Position numbers and translations under genes: made by a program. The notes beneath the pieces are model-generated. The model did no database searches. It was not told the origin of the DNA and saw only the letters and a program-made list of their open reading frames with translations. A stretch of 64,000 nucleotides of DNA, from contig CALRMX020000005.1 in NCBI GenBank assembly GCA_943369355.1, forward strand, positions 62,001 to 126,000, given 5' to 3'. This document shows, piece after piece, positions 26,376 to 34,675 of this stretch (positions within the stretch are counted from its first letter, which is position 1; every line of letters starts with the position of its first letter). The DNA comes from UBA7662 sp943369355 (GTDB lineage Bacteria; Bacteroidota; Bacteroidia; UBA7662).

Positions 26376-27378
26376 TCTCAAAGTGGTTAATGTAAAATTT
26401 AACGGTTTCTTCCAGATAAGCATCAAACTTTTGCTTAGGTTGCCAACCAAGTTCCTTTTCGATTTTAGTAGCATCGATAGCATATCTCAAATCGTGTCCC
26501 TTTCTATCGGTGACAAAAGTGATAAGTTTTCTTCCTTCGCCTTCAGGTTTGTGGGTAAGCTTGTCGACAACATCACATATTTTTCCTACCAAGTCAATGT
26601 TCTTCCATTCGTTATTACCACCGATGTTGTAGGTTTCGCCCGACACACCAGTATGGAAAATAACATCCATTGCCGCTACGTGATCACCCACAAACAGCCA
26701 GTCGCGTATATTTTCTCCTTTGCCGTATACGGGAATCGGTTTTCGCTGCAAAACCTGTTTGATAACTACTGGAATTAGTTTTTCGGGATACTGATTTGGA
26801 CCATAGTTATTAGAGCAGTTACTTATAACCACTGGCATTCCGTAAGTATGATAGTACGCCCTCACAAAGTGATCCGACGAAGCCTTTGACGCAGAATAAG
26901 GCGACCTTGGGTCGTAGGGAGTAGTTTCTTCGAACAACCCTGTTTCACCCAAACTTCCATAAACTTCATCCGTGCTGATGTGATAAAAGAGGAACTTATT
27001 TCTGTCTGCCTTATCGCCCCAATTTGCAAGAGCAGCGTTAAGCAAGGTTACTGTACCCACCACATTAGTAGCTACAAACTCCATTGGATTTTCAATCGAC
27101 CGATCCACATGGGATTCAGCAGCAAGGTGCATCACCCGATTGATTTGGTGCTTCTTGAAAATTTCTTGTACAAGGGCATTATTGGCTATATCACCTTGAA
27201 TAAAGGTTACATTGGGGAGCTGTAAAAGGTCACTGATGTTTTCGAGATTCCCAGCATAGGTAAGCTTATCGAGTATGACAATTTCATAGTCGGGATACTT
27301 GGTGGCCATGAGGCGTGCGGCATGTGAACCTATAAACCCAGCAGCTCCTGTTATTAATACTCTATTGGTGTATTCCAT
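26368..27378 (-). CDS. rfbB: dTDP-glucose 4,6-dehydratase
   Basis: The 336-residue extended SDR has TGAAGFIGSHAARLM at residues 10-24, DKLTYAGNLENIS near 36-48, HLAAESHVDRSI, ISTDEVYGSLG and YSASKASSDHFVRAY with the Tyr-x3-Lys pair. The LTYAGN and AAESHVDRSI motifs are specific to RfbB. It makes dTDP-4-keto-6-deoxyglucose, the precursor of rhamnose and other deoxysugars, but no rfbA, rfbC or rfbD is present here, so these should lie elsewhere. It is the first gene of the minus-strand polysaccharide operon. Confidence 0.93.
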   Translation of the reverse strand: MEYTNRVLITGAAGFIGSHAARLMATKYPDYEIVILDKLTYAGNLENISDLLQLPNVTFIQGDIANNALVQEIFKKHQINRVMHLAAESHVDRSIENPMEFVATNVVGTVTLLNAALANWGDKADRNKFLFYHISTDEVYGSLGETGLFEETTPYDPRSPYSASKASSDHFVRAYYHTYGMPVVISNCSNNYGPNQYPEKLIPVVIKQVLQRKPIPVYGKGENIRDWLFVGDHVAAMDVIFHTGVSGETYNIGGNNEWKNIDLVGKICDVVDKLTHKPEGEGRKLITFVTDRKGHDLRYAIDATKIEKELGWQPKQKFDAYLEETVKFYINHFENV

Positions 27379-27400
27379 CTTGAATGATGCTATGCGGGCG

Positions 27401-27408
27401 CTAAATTA
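27401..27408 (-). promoter_or_regulatory. Possible -7 box for the rfbB-wza-wzc operon
   Basis: TAATTTAG on the minus strand, 23 bp before the rfbB start, has one mismatch to the Bacteroidota -7 consensus TAnnTTTG. No clear -33 TTTG was found. It lies in the 158-bp divergent gap shared with the WbpE-like gene. Confidence 0.3.
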
Positions 27409-27510
27409 GTGATTCATAACCACCTCACCGCATTTATGGAATTGAAATGCGAAAGAAATACAATATTCAAGCATAAAATGGAAGTGGAATAAAAAGTATT
27501 CTCGTGCATG

Positions 27511-27518
27511 TATCTTTG
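27511..27518 (+). promoter_or_regulatory. Bacteroidota-type -7 box before the WbpE-like gene
   Basis: TATCTTTG matches TAnnTTTG exactly and lies 18 bp before the ATG at 27537. Its position downstream of the in-frame GTG at 27504 argues for the later start. The -33 element is not obvious. Confidence 0.6.
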
Positions 27519-27536
27519 CTCTCTAATTCAGTTAAA

Positions 27537-28664
27537 ATGCGTAAAATTCAAATGGTTGATCTTTCTGCTCAGTACGAACTTGTTCAAGAGCAGATGGATA
27601 CAGCAGTTTCTTCGGTTATTCACTCAGCTGCATTTATCAATGGCCCTGAGGTAAAGGAGTTTCAGAAAGAACTTGAAGCATATTTGGAAGTAAAACATGT
27701 AATACCCTGCGCGAACGGCACCGACGCCCTCCAGATTGCGATGATGGCCTTGGGCTTGGAGCCGGGTGACGAAGTTATTACGGCTTCTTTCACCTATGTA
27801 GCCACTGCCGAGGTAATTGCTTTACTTCGTTTAACCCCAGTTTTGGTTGATGTAGACCCCATTACGTTTAACATAAATCCAGAACAGGTAGAAAAAGCCA
27901 TTACATCAAGAACTAAAGCCATTGTTCCTGTACATCTTTTTGGCCAATGTGCCAATATGGAGGCAATCTTAGCCATTGCCAATCGACATAACTTGTATGT
28001 CATCGAAGATACCGCTCAGGCTATTGGCGCATCCTATACCTTTTCGAACGGAAGAACAGCTAAAGCAGGCACTATGGGCACCATTGGTACAACTAGCTTT
28101 TTCCCATCCAAAAATTTAGGTTGTTATGGAGATGGTGGTGCCATTATGACCCATGACGATGCGCTAGCACAAAAAATACGCATGGTTGCCAACCACGGCC
28201 AGTCGGTTCAATACCATCACGATGAAATTGGTGTAAACTCACGTTTGGATAGTATTCAAGCTGCCATTCTACGTGTGAAATTGCCTCATTTAGATCGCTA
28301 CAATAGTTCACGAAGAGCCGCAGCTGATTATTACAATACAGCTTTTGCGAACCATCCAAAACTTACCACTCCTGGATTCGACCCCAAATCAAATCACGTT
28401 TTCCATCAGTACACCCTACAATTGCATGGTGCCGATCGCCAAAAAGTGCGCGATTCCTTAGCCGCTAAGGACATTCCAAGCATGATTTATTACCCGATTC
28501 CGTTGCATATGCAAAAAGCTTATCAGAGCGATCGTTACAGCCCAGGTAGTTTTCCGGTTACCGAACAACTTTGTGCAAGCGTATTTTCGCTTCCCATGCA
28601 CAGTGAGTTGAGTCGCGAGCAACAAGATTACATCATACAAGGTGTACTGGAAGCATTAGCTTAA
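27537..28664 (+). CDS. UDP-2-acetamido-2-deoxy-3-oxo-glucuronate aminotransferase-like protein (WbpE/WlbC type)
   Basis: From the ATG at 27537 the protein has 375 residues and starts MRKIQMVDLSAQY, the usual N-terminus of WbpE/WlbC-like DegT enzymes; an in-frame GTG 33 bp earlier lies upstream of the -7 box. Motifs are FINGPEVKEFQKEL, CANGTDALQIAMMAL, VIEDTAQAIGA and the PLP-lysine FFPSKNLGCYGDGGA. The family moves an amino group from glutamate to C3 of the keto-uronate made by WbpB, releasing 2-oxoglutarate. It is transcribed away from the main locus and ends with a clear terminator, so it is its own unit. Confidence 0.85.
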   Translation: MRKIQMVDLSAQYELVQEQMDTAVSSVIHSAAFINGPEVKEFQKELEAYLEVKHVIPCANGTDALQIAMMALGLEPGDEVITASFTYVATAEVIALLRLTPVLVDVDPITFNINPEQVEKAITSRTKAIVPVHLFGQCANMEAILAIANRHNLYVIEDTAQAIGASYTFSNGRTAKAGTMGTIGTTSFFPSKNLGCYGDGGAIMTHDDALAQKIRMVANHGQSVQYHHDEIGVNSRLDSIQAAILRVKLPHLDRYNSSRRAAADYYNTAFANHPKLTTPGFDPKSNHVFHQYTLQLHGADRQKVRDSLAAKDIPSMIYYPIPLHMQKAYQSDRYSPGSFPVTEQLCASVFSLPMHSELSREQQDYIIQGVLEALA

Positions 28665-28701
28665 AACTTTGTATTGCTGAATTCCATTTATATGCATACT
28701 C

Positions 28702-28727
28702 AAAGGCCGATTGTTCGGCCTTTTTTT
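28702..28727 (+). terminator. Rho-independent terminator after the WbpE-like gene
   Basis: AAAGGCCGA and TCGGCCTTT form a 9-bp stem around a 4-nt loop, followed by further T residues to 28727. It lies 37 bp after the stop of the aminotransferase gene and separates it from ugd. Confidence 0.9.
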
Positions 28728-28786
28728 GAATTGCACAAGCTGTGCAGAAGTTTTAAAGGAATGACTCTTAATCGGATAGTAAGGTC

Positions 28787-28794
28787 TATATTTG
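28787..28794 (+). promoter_or_regulatory. Bacteroidota-type -7 box before ugd
   Basis: TATATTTG matches TAnnTTTG exactly, 20 bp before the ugd ATG and after the terminator of the gene upstream. A -33 TTTG at the usual distance was not seen. Confidence 0.6.
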
Positions 28795-28814
28795 AATATT
28801 AATCCAAAGCACCT

Positions 28815-30137
28815 ATGAAGATAGTCGTAGTAGGAACTGGCTATGTTGGGCTGGTCACCGGAACATGTTTCGCCGAAGTAGGCATTGAAGTTACCTGCGT
28901 TGACATTGATCAGCGAAAAATAAACAACCTTTTAGAAGGTATCATGCCCATCTACGAGCCGGGATTAGAAGAAATGGTACTTCGAAATGTCGCAAAAGGC
29001 CGTTTACATTTCTCTACTTCACTGAAGGAAAGTATACAGGGCGCTGAAGTTGCCTTCATAGCTGTGGGTACCCCTCCGGGTGAAGACGGAAGTGCCGATT
29101 TGAAATACGTACTTGGCGTGGCCAACGAAATTGGTCAGCATATGCAGGACTACATTGTGGTAGTTACCAAGTCAACGGTACCCGTTGGCACCAGCATCAA
29201 AGTTAAAAATGCAGTTTCTGAGGCGCTCAAAGGACGTGGTTCGGCACTCGGATTCGACGTGGCTTCGAACCCTGAGTTCTTAAAAGAGGGTGCTGCCATA
29301 GAAGACTTTTTAAAGCCTGACAGAATAGTAGTAGGTACAGAAAGTGAAAGAGCCGAAGAGCTTATTCGAAAACTGTATAAGCCGTTTGTGATGAATGGCC
29401 ACCCGATATTGTTTATGGACATCGCTTCGGCAGAGATGACTAAATATGCGGCGAATTCCATGTTGGCAACCAAAATCAGTTTTATGAATGACATCGCCAA
29501 CTTGTGTGAAATCATGGGAGCAGATGTGAATTTGGTGCGGAAAGGCATTGGTAGCGACGCTAGGATTGGCAACAAATTCATTTATCCCGGTGTTGGCTAT
29601 GGCGGAAGCTGTTTTCCCAAAGACGTTAAGGCTCTGATTCGTACTGCGAAAGAGCAAGGTTACCGGATGCGAATTCTCGAATCGGTAGAAGAAGTGAATG
29701 AGTCGCAAAAACATGTGCTCTCTAATAAAGTGATTGCCCATTTCGGCGAGTCGCTGAAAGGAAAAACCTTTGGAGTATGGGGATTATCCTTCAAACCCAA
29801 AACCGACGATATGCGTGAAGCGCCGTCGGTGGTTATCATCAATAATTTGTTGGAACGTGGCGCTAAGGTAAAGGCATACGACCCTGTGGCCATGCATGAA
29901 GCAAAGCATCAGTTGGGCGATACCATTGCGTATTGCAAAGACCCTTACGAGGCCTTGATCGACGTAGATGCCATGCTTTTGGTTACTGAATGGCCTGAAT
30001 TCAGGTTGCCAAATTTCGAAGTAATGAAAAGGCTCATGAAAGGAACTGCCATTTTTGATGGTCGAAATCAATACGACGCCAAAGAAGTTCGAGAACATGG
30101 ATTCACCTATTACAGCATTGGAGTAAAGCATTCCTAA
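28815..30137 (+). CDS. ugd: UDP-glucose 6-dehydrogenase
   Basis: The 440-residue protein has VVGTGYVGLVTGTCFAE at the N-terminus, the CVDIDQRKI segment, FIAVGTPPGEDGSADL, STVPVGTS, and the catalytic Cys266 in GYGGSCFPKDVKAL. This is the UDP-glucose dehydrogenase form, unlike the TviB-type enzyme at 16824-18131. It makes UDP-glucuronic acid with two NAD+. The next gene, 10 bp downstream, decarboxylates UDP-glucuronate, so the pair makes UDP-xylose. Confidence 0.95.
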   Translation: MKIVVVGTGYVGLVTGTCFAEVGIEVTCVDIDQRKINNLLEGIMPIYEPGLEEMVLRNVAKGRLHFSTSLKESIQGAEVAFIAVGTPPGEDGSADLKYVLGVANEIGQHMQDYIVVVTKSTVPVGTSIKVKNAVSEALKGRGSALGFDVASNPEFLKEGAAIEDFLKPDRIVVGTESERAEELIRKLYKPFVMNGHPILFMDIASAEMTKYAANSMLATKISFMNDIANLCEIMGADVNLVRKGIGSDARIGNKFIYPGVGYGGSCFPKDVKALIRTAKEQGYRMRILESVEEVNESQKHVLSNKVIAHFGESLKGKTFGVWGLSFKPKTDDMREAPSVVIINNLLERGAKVKAYDPVAMHEAKHQLGDTIAYCKDPYEALIDVDAMLLVTEWPEFRLPNFEVMKRLMKGTAIFDGRNQYDAKEVREHGFTYYSIGVKHS

Positions 30138-30147
30138 AAGAAGAGAT

Positions 30148-31128
30148 ATGCCCAGAGTTCTGATTACCGGTGCAGCCGGGTTTTTAGGTTCCCATTTATG
30201 TGACCGCTTTATTCGTGAAGGCTACGAAGTAATTGGGATGGACAACCTCATCACCGGCGACTTGAAAAATATTGAACATCTAATGCCGCTGAAAGCTTTT
30301 CAGTTTTATCATCACGATGTATCACGTTTTGTGCATGTTAGTGGCCCTCTGGACGAAATATTGCACTTTGCCTCCCCTGCAAGTCCGATTGATTATTTAA
30401 AAATACCGATACAGACCCTAAAAGTTGGTTCTTTGGGCATCCACAACCTATTGGGTCTTGCTAAAGAAAAAAAGGCGCGCCTACTAATTGCCTCAACTTC
30501 AGAGGTATATGGCGATCCGATGGTGCACCCACAAACTGAGGAATATTGGGGCAACGTAAATCCAGTAGGACCAAGAGGGGTGTATGATGAAGCCAAACGT
30601 TTTCAGGAAGCCATCACAATGGCTTATCACACCTATCATGGTCTTGAAACCAGAATAGTCAGAATCTTCAACACCTACGGCCCGCGGATGCGGCTCAACG
30701 ACGGCCGGGTACTTCCTGCATTCATTGGCCAAGCATTACGCGGCGAAGACTTAACTATCTTCGGTGATGGAAGCCAAACCCGGTCATTTTGTTATGTCGA
30801 CGATTTGATTGAAGGCATTTATCGCCTTCTCAAAAGCGATTATACTGGACCTGTCAACATCGGTAATCCGGCAGAAATTACCATTAAACAGTTTGCGGAA
30901 GAGATTATCAAACTGACTGGTACCAATCAAAAGATTGTTTACAAGCCCCTTCCGAAAGACGATCCGAAACAACGTCAACCCGACATTAGTCTTGCAAGAA
31001 AATTATTAAACTGGGAGCCCAAAGTAACGCGTGCCGAAGGTTTAAAAATAACCTACGACTATTTTAAATCGCTACCACAGGAAGAGCTTTATAAAGAAGC
31101 ACATGGTAGAGAATTTAAAAAGAACTGA
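30148..31128 (+). CDS. uxs: UDP-glucuronic acid decarboxylase (UDP-xylose synthase)
   Basis: The 326-residue SDR starts ITGAAGFLGSHLCD and has HFASPASPIDYLKIPIQTLK, ASTSEVYGDP, GVYDEAKRFQE with the Tyr-x3-Lys pair, RIFNTYGPRM and a DGRVLPAF loop. The ASPxDY and YDEAKR motifs are characteristic of UXS and separate it from 4-epimerases. It converts UDP-glucuronate to UDP-xylose. It is directly downstream of ugd, and the product can feed the polysaccharide or other xylosylated glycans. Confidence 0.92.
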   Translation: MPRVLITGAAGFLGSHLCDRFIREGYEVIGMDNLITGDLKNIEHLMPLKAFQFYHHDVSRFVHVSGPLDEILHFASPASPIDYLKIPIQTLKVGSLGIHNLLGLAKEKKARLLIASTSEVYGDPMVHPQTEEYWGNVNPVGPRGVYDEAKRFQEAITMAYHTYHGLETRIVRIFNTYGPRMRLNDGRVLPAFIGQALRGEDLTIFGDGSQTRSFCYVDDLIEGIYRLLKSDYTGPVNIGNPAEITIKQFAEEIIKLTGTNQKIVYKPLPKDDPKQRQPDISLARKLLNWEPKVTRAEGLKITYDYFKSLPQEELYKEAHGREFKKN

Positions 31129-31172
31129 CGTTCAAAAGCGCTTTTAAACTCGAAACTCCTTGCATTCAAATT

Positions 31173-31682
31173 ATGGGTACTTGGTACGCACTTTATACAA
31201 AATCCAGATTTGAAAAAAGAGTTCTTTCGCTTTTGAACAAAAAAGGAATCGAAGCCTATCTGCCAATTCAACGTTTCAAAAAAAAATGGAACGATCGATT
31301 CAAATGGGTAGAAGAACCTTTGTTCAAGAGTTACTTGTTCGTATTGGTTGATGAATTAACGTATTATGAGGCCTTAAATACGCCTGGTGCAGTACGTTAT
31401 GTTAGTTTTAACGGCAAGGCAGCTCCGATTAGGCATGATACCATCGATTTTTTAAAACGACTACTCGAAACAGAATATAGTATAGAAGCCATTTCGCCGA
31501 ATTTATTAGTGGGCGATCGTATCCAAATAGAACGTGGCCCATTAATCGGCTTAAAAGGCACGCTCGTTTCATTTGCAGGAGATAAAAGAGTTAAAGTTGA
31601 ATTAGAAAACTTTGAACAAGCCTTGCTCATTACCATACCGATGCACTTTCTACAACCTACTCTTGAAACTAAGCAATCGTAG
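31173..31682 (+). CDS. NusG-family transcription antiterminator (UpxY/RfaH-like)
   Basis: The 169-residue protein begins WYALYTKSRFEKRVLSLLNKKG, the NGN domain of NusG paralogues, with AYLPIQRFKKKWNDR and PLFKSYLFVLVD. The C-terminal part holds a KOW motif (GDRIQIERGPLIGLKGTLVSF near residues 113-133). In Bacteroides, UpxY proteins act on capsule operons and prevent early termination in long leaders. Here the gene is not first in a capsule operon but follows uxs by 44 bp on the strand opposite to the main locus, so it may act in trans on that locus. Target sites are unknown. Confidence 0.85.
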   Translation: MGTWYALYTKSRFEKRVLSLLNKKGIEAYLPIQRFKKKWNDRFKWVEEPLFKSYLFVLVDELTYYEALNTPGAVRYVSFNGKAAPIRHDTIDFLKRLLETEYSIEAISPNLLVGDRIQIERGPLIGLKGTLVSFAGDKRVKVELENFEQALLITIPMHFLQPTLETKQS

Positions 31683-31732
31683 AATGAATTAATCATTGCT
31701 GCGTTACTCCTATCTTCACAGATAGAATTTCT

Positions 31733-32497
31733 ATGCGTAAAATACACCTCATAGCTTCAATTACCGTACTTGCGCTATTGGCTTTTGCTAGCAGCCATGC
31801 CCAAGTTACGGATCCAAGCAAGCCCATTCGGGTATTTCAAGTGAATACATGGGCAGGCTATTATGCCTCCATGGGGAATTTAAGCCAACGATTTGGCCCA
31901 GGGGCATTGGTTGGACTTGAATTGAGTCAGCAATTTAAAAACGGCTGGAAACTGGGCCTAAGTGGTGGGCACTTCTTCGGTGCAGAAGTATTGGAGCGCG
32001 ACATCATGTCGAACATCGCCACACCCAGCGGGGATATCATTACAGAAGCCGGCATCTTTGAAGATTATCGCTTGCGGTCTTTTGGTTGGGCACTCTATGG
32101 ACGGTTAGGAAAAGTTTTTCCAATCGCAGGTTCTAATCCCAATTCCGGCATACTCATCGACCTTGGAGTTGGGGTTTTTCAGCATAAAATTTGGATAGAA
32201 ACACCTACGATTAACAGTCCGCAATTGATGGGAGATTACAAAAAGGGCTACGACCGGCTTACCAACGGACTTTCAATCAACCCATTTATTGGTTATCAGT
32301 ACCTATCGAACAACAAGCTTATCAACTTTTACGCGGGTGTAGATTTTCACAACGCGTGGACACAAGGACGAAGAACTGTGAACTTTAACACAGGTTTAGC
32401 CGACAATACCCCGCGCATTGATCAATTGATTGGATTTCGGGCCGGTTGGATTTTACCTCTGTACCGTAGAGCAGAAAAAGAATTGATGTTTTATTAA
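31733..32497 (+). CDS. Outer-membrane beta-barrel-like protein of unknown function
   Basis: The 254-residue protein has a signal peptide (MRKIHLIASITVLALLAFASSHAQ) with a cleavage site after SHAQ. The mature part alternates polar and hydrophobic residues with many Gly and aromatic residues (GWKLGLSGGHFFG, SFGWALYGRLGKVF, FIGYQYLSNNKLINFYAGVDFHNAW), suggesting an 8- to 10-stranded outer-membrane barrel. It has no recognised enzyme motif. Its stop shares a base with the waaA start (TAATG), so it is coupled to Kdo transfer to lipid A, and a role in the outer membrane is plausible. Confidence 0.65.
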   Translation: MRKIHLIASITVLALLAFASSHAQVTDPSKPIRVFQVNTWAGYYASMGNLSQRFGPGALVGLELSQQFKNGWKLGLSGGHFFGAEVLERDIMSNIATPSGDIITEAGIFEDYRLRSFGWALYGRLGKVFPIAGSNPNSGILIDLGVGVFQHKIWIETPTINSPQLMGDYKKGYDRLTNGLSINPFIGYQYLSNNKLINFYAGVDFHNAWTQGRRTVNFNTGLADNTPRIDQLIGFRAGWILPLYRRAEKELMFY

Positions 32498-33732
32498 TGC
32501 TTTGGCTTTATCGGATAGGGTTATGGTTGTATGGCTGCGGTATTCATCTCGCAGCCCCATTTTCGAAAAAGGCAGAACTTTGGGTAGAGGGTCGGAAAAA
32601 GATTTGGCAGTTGCTTGAAAAGCTGCCTAAAGACAGAAAGATACATTGGTTTCATGCCGCTTCTTTAGGAGAGTTTGAACAAGGTCGACCCGTAATGGAA
32701 GAACTTCGAAAAAGGTTACCAAAAGACTTCATCTTACTCACCTTTTTTTCACCTTCGGGCTACGAACAGCGCAAAGACTACAAAGGTGCCGACTTCATTT
32801 GCTACCTTCCACTCGACAGCAAACGAAACGCCCAACGGTTTTTGGAATTGAGCCATCCAACAAGTGTGGTGTTTATCAAGTATGAATTCTGGTGGTACTA
32901 TTTTCATGAAATCGCCAATCGTAAAATCCCATTCGCTCTCATTTCGGCTCATTTCATTGCAAGTCAGCCGTTTTTTCATCCATTGTGGGGTAAGTTTTGG
33001 CGAAAACTCTTGACTCTTCCCGACCGCTTGTATGTTCAAGATCAATCGTCGTTAGCGCTGCTCGCTACCTATGGGATTAGTTGTGATGTGAATGGAGACA
33101 CTCGTGCCGACCGTGTATTGCAGTTGCGTGCAGAACCATATAGTAATCCGATTTTCGAACAATTCAGTACCCATAAAAAAATAGTGGTAGCTGGAAGCAC
33201 ATGGCCCGTTGATGATAGACTATTGATCGAATGGCTCGCCAGTGATGCTGGTAAAGACTGGAAGCTCATATTAGTTCCACACGATTTGAAGCCAGCCTAT
33301 CTGCAATCCTTACAACAAGGCTGCGGCGACAATTTATATCGTTACAGCGAACAAAAGCAGCTCCACGATAATCATCGCATCCTACTACTCGACACAATAG
33401 GTATGTTGTCGAAAGTATATCGTTATGGCACGATTGCCTATGTAGGTGGAGGTTTTGGAAAGGGGATCCATAACTTGCTAGAAGCTGTAGTGTACGGAAT
33501 TCCGGTAGCCTTTGGCCCAAACTATCAACGCTTTGCTGAGGCGCACAAACTTTTAGCGATGGGGGCGGCAAGTGTCGTAAACGATGCGAGCACTTTTACT
33601 ACTTTCGTCGATTCATTTGAAGTACAGCCCGAGCGATACGCCACTGTTTCGCAGCGTTTAACCGAATGGTTTGCAATCTCGGGTGGCTCGAGTCGGCGAA
33701 TTGCCGACTGGCTGGAAGAAAAATCAGTTTGA
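32497..33732 (+). CDS. waaA: 3-deoxy-D-manno-octulosonic acid transferase
   Basis: The 411-residue protein has an N-terminal membrane anchor (LYRIGLWLYGCGIHLAAPF), the motif HAASLGEFEQGRPV near residues 53-66 with the catalytic Glu, then a GT-B fold with VVAGSTWPVDD, LLLDTIGMLSKVYRYGTIAYVGGGFGKGIHN and the C-terminal VVYGIPVAFGPNY. These are WaaA/KdtA signatures. It transfers Kdo from CMP-Kdo to lipid IVA at the inner membrane and is essential for core lipopolysaccharide. It ends by overlapping the convergent next gene by 9 bp. Confidence 0.92.
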   Translation: MLWLYRIGLWLYGCGIHLAAPFSKKAELWVEGRKKIWQLLEKLPKDRKIHWFHAASLGEFEQGRPVMEELRKRLPKDFILLTFFSPSGYEQRKDYKGADFICYLPLDSKRNAQRFLELSHPTSVVFIKYEFWWYYFHEIANRKIPFALISAHFIASQPFFHPLWGKFWRKLLTLPDRLYVQDQSSLALLATYGISCDVNGDTRADRVLQLRAEPYSNPIFEQFSTHKKIVVAGSTWPVDDRLLIEWLASDAGKDWKLILVPHDLKPAYLQSLQQGCGDNLYRYSEQKQLHDNHRILLLDTIGMLSKVYRYGTIAYVGGGFGKGIHNLLEAVVYGIPVAFGPNYQRFAEAHKLLAMGAASVVNDASTFTTFVDSFEVQPERYATVSQRLTEWFAISGGSSRRIADWLEEKSV

Positions 33733-34617
33733 AAACCTACGGAAAATGAGGTGCAGGAAGTTTACCAACGCCTCATGTTCCAAATTCCAGCCGTAACGCG
33801 GTAGTAATTCGCTAGCGATATACGACTCGGCATCGGCCACAGAGGCTTTGGCATTGAGCTGATCAACTGCTTCGGCATAGGCCTGATGATCGTTAGCAAA
33901 TAGCTCGCGGATAAACAAAAACTTCTCGTTCAGTCCGATTCCTGTCTTTAAATCTTGTATAGGTTTTAGCTTGAGGTGGGTGAGAATTAAGTCCTTTTCT
34001 CCCGAAGCATTGAGTACTGCTTCTATCGAAAAGTTTTCGTAATGAACCTTTGCGGGTTTATCTTTCTCCGAAGGCACCTCAATTACAATACGTTCAAGCG
34101 CTACAATTTCTTGTTTGGTTACATTTTCGGGTAACGAGTCTGACGTTACTTCTGCTTCAAGCTGTGGGTTAGTTTCCAGTTCAAGGGTTGCTTCCGGTTG
34201 CGGGGGGTGCACTTCTTGGATATTCGTAGCTGTAACTTGGCGTTCTTGTTCAATTTTTGCTGATTCAGCGGCATATTTCTCTTGAAGCAGTCGCTTACGT
34301 TCGATCATTTCTAATTCGAGCTGGTTGAGGGCTGCTTCCGCTTTGTTTCTTGCTTTAGCCACTTCTTTTTCAAGTTCTTCGCTAATAGTTTTCAATTCAT
34401 CGGCAGCTTGCAAACGGGCTTCAGCAGCTTTGGCAGCCAATTCATCGGCAGCAATCGCTGGGAGAGCAAGCAAGGCCTCGTGCAATAATCGGCTGCGATG
34501 CAGGAGTTGTTCTTTTTCGACCGGATGAATAGGTGTCGCAGAAGAAAATTGTTGCACTTGAGCGCTTAATGACTCAAATGCTTGAAGTAGGCCAGTTAAG
34601 GCATCGATTGCATGCAT
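33724..34617 (-). CDS. Conserved Bacteroidota protein of unknown function, coiled-coil centre
   Basis: From the ATG at 34617 the protein has 297 residues; the open frame continues to 34797 but that would run into tdk on the other strand. Residues 60-130 are rich in Ala, Glu, Lys and Gln and form a coiled coil. A Pro/Glu-rich linker follows, then a compact domain from about residue 210 ending LNEKFLFIRELFANDHQAY and YIASELLPRYGW with a HALVNFLHLIFRRF-like tail. The C-terminal domain resembles a protein family I recall in Bacteroidota, with no known function. It shares a 58-bp divergent gap with tdk. Confidence 0.6.
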   Translation of the reverse strand: MHAIDALTGLLQAFESLSAQVQQFSSATPIHPVEKEQLLHRSRLLHEALLALPAIAADELAAKAAEARLQAADELKTISEELEKEVAKARNKAEAALNQLELEMIERKRLLQEKYAAESAKIEQERQVTATNIQEVHPPQPEATLELETNPQLEAEVTSDSLPENVTKQEIVALERIVIEVPSEKDKPAKVHYENFSIEAVLNASGEKDLILTHLKLKPIQDLKTGIGLNEKFLFIRELFANDHQAYAEAVDQLNAKASVADAESYIASELLPRYGWNLEHEALVNFLHLIFRRFSN

Positions 34618-34675
34618 GGAATTCGTTACTTTCGCGTTGACGTACGAATTTACGGCCTTCGGCCCAGAAGTGAAC

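Noticed and set aside
26376..26483. Upstream in-frame extension of wza to 26483
   Set aside because: It lies within rfbB, adds 36 unconserved residues and would put the lipoprotein signal in the middle of the protein.
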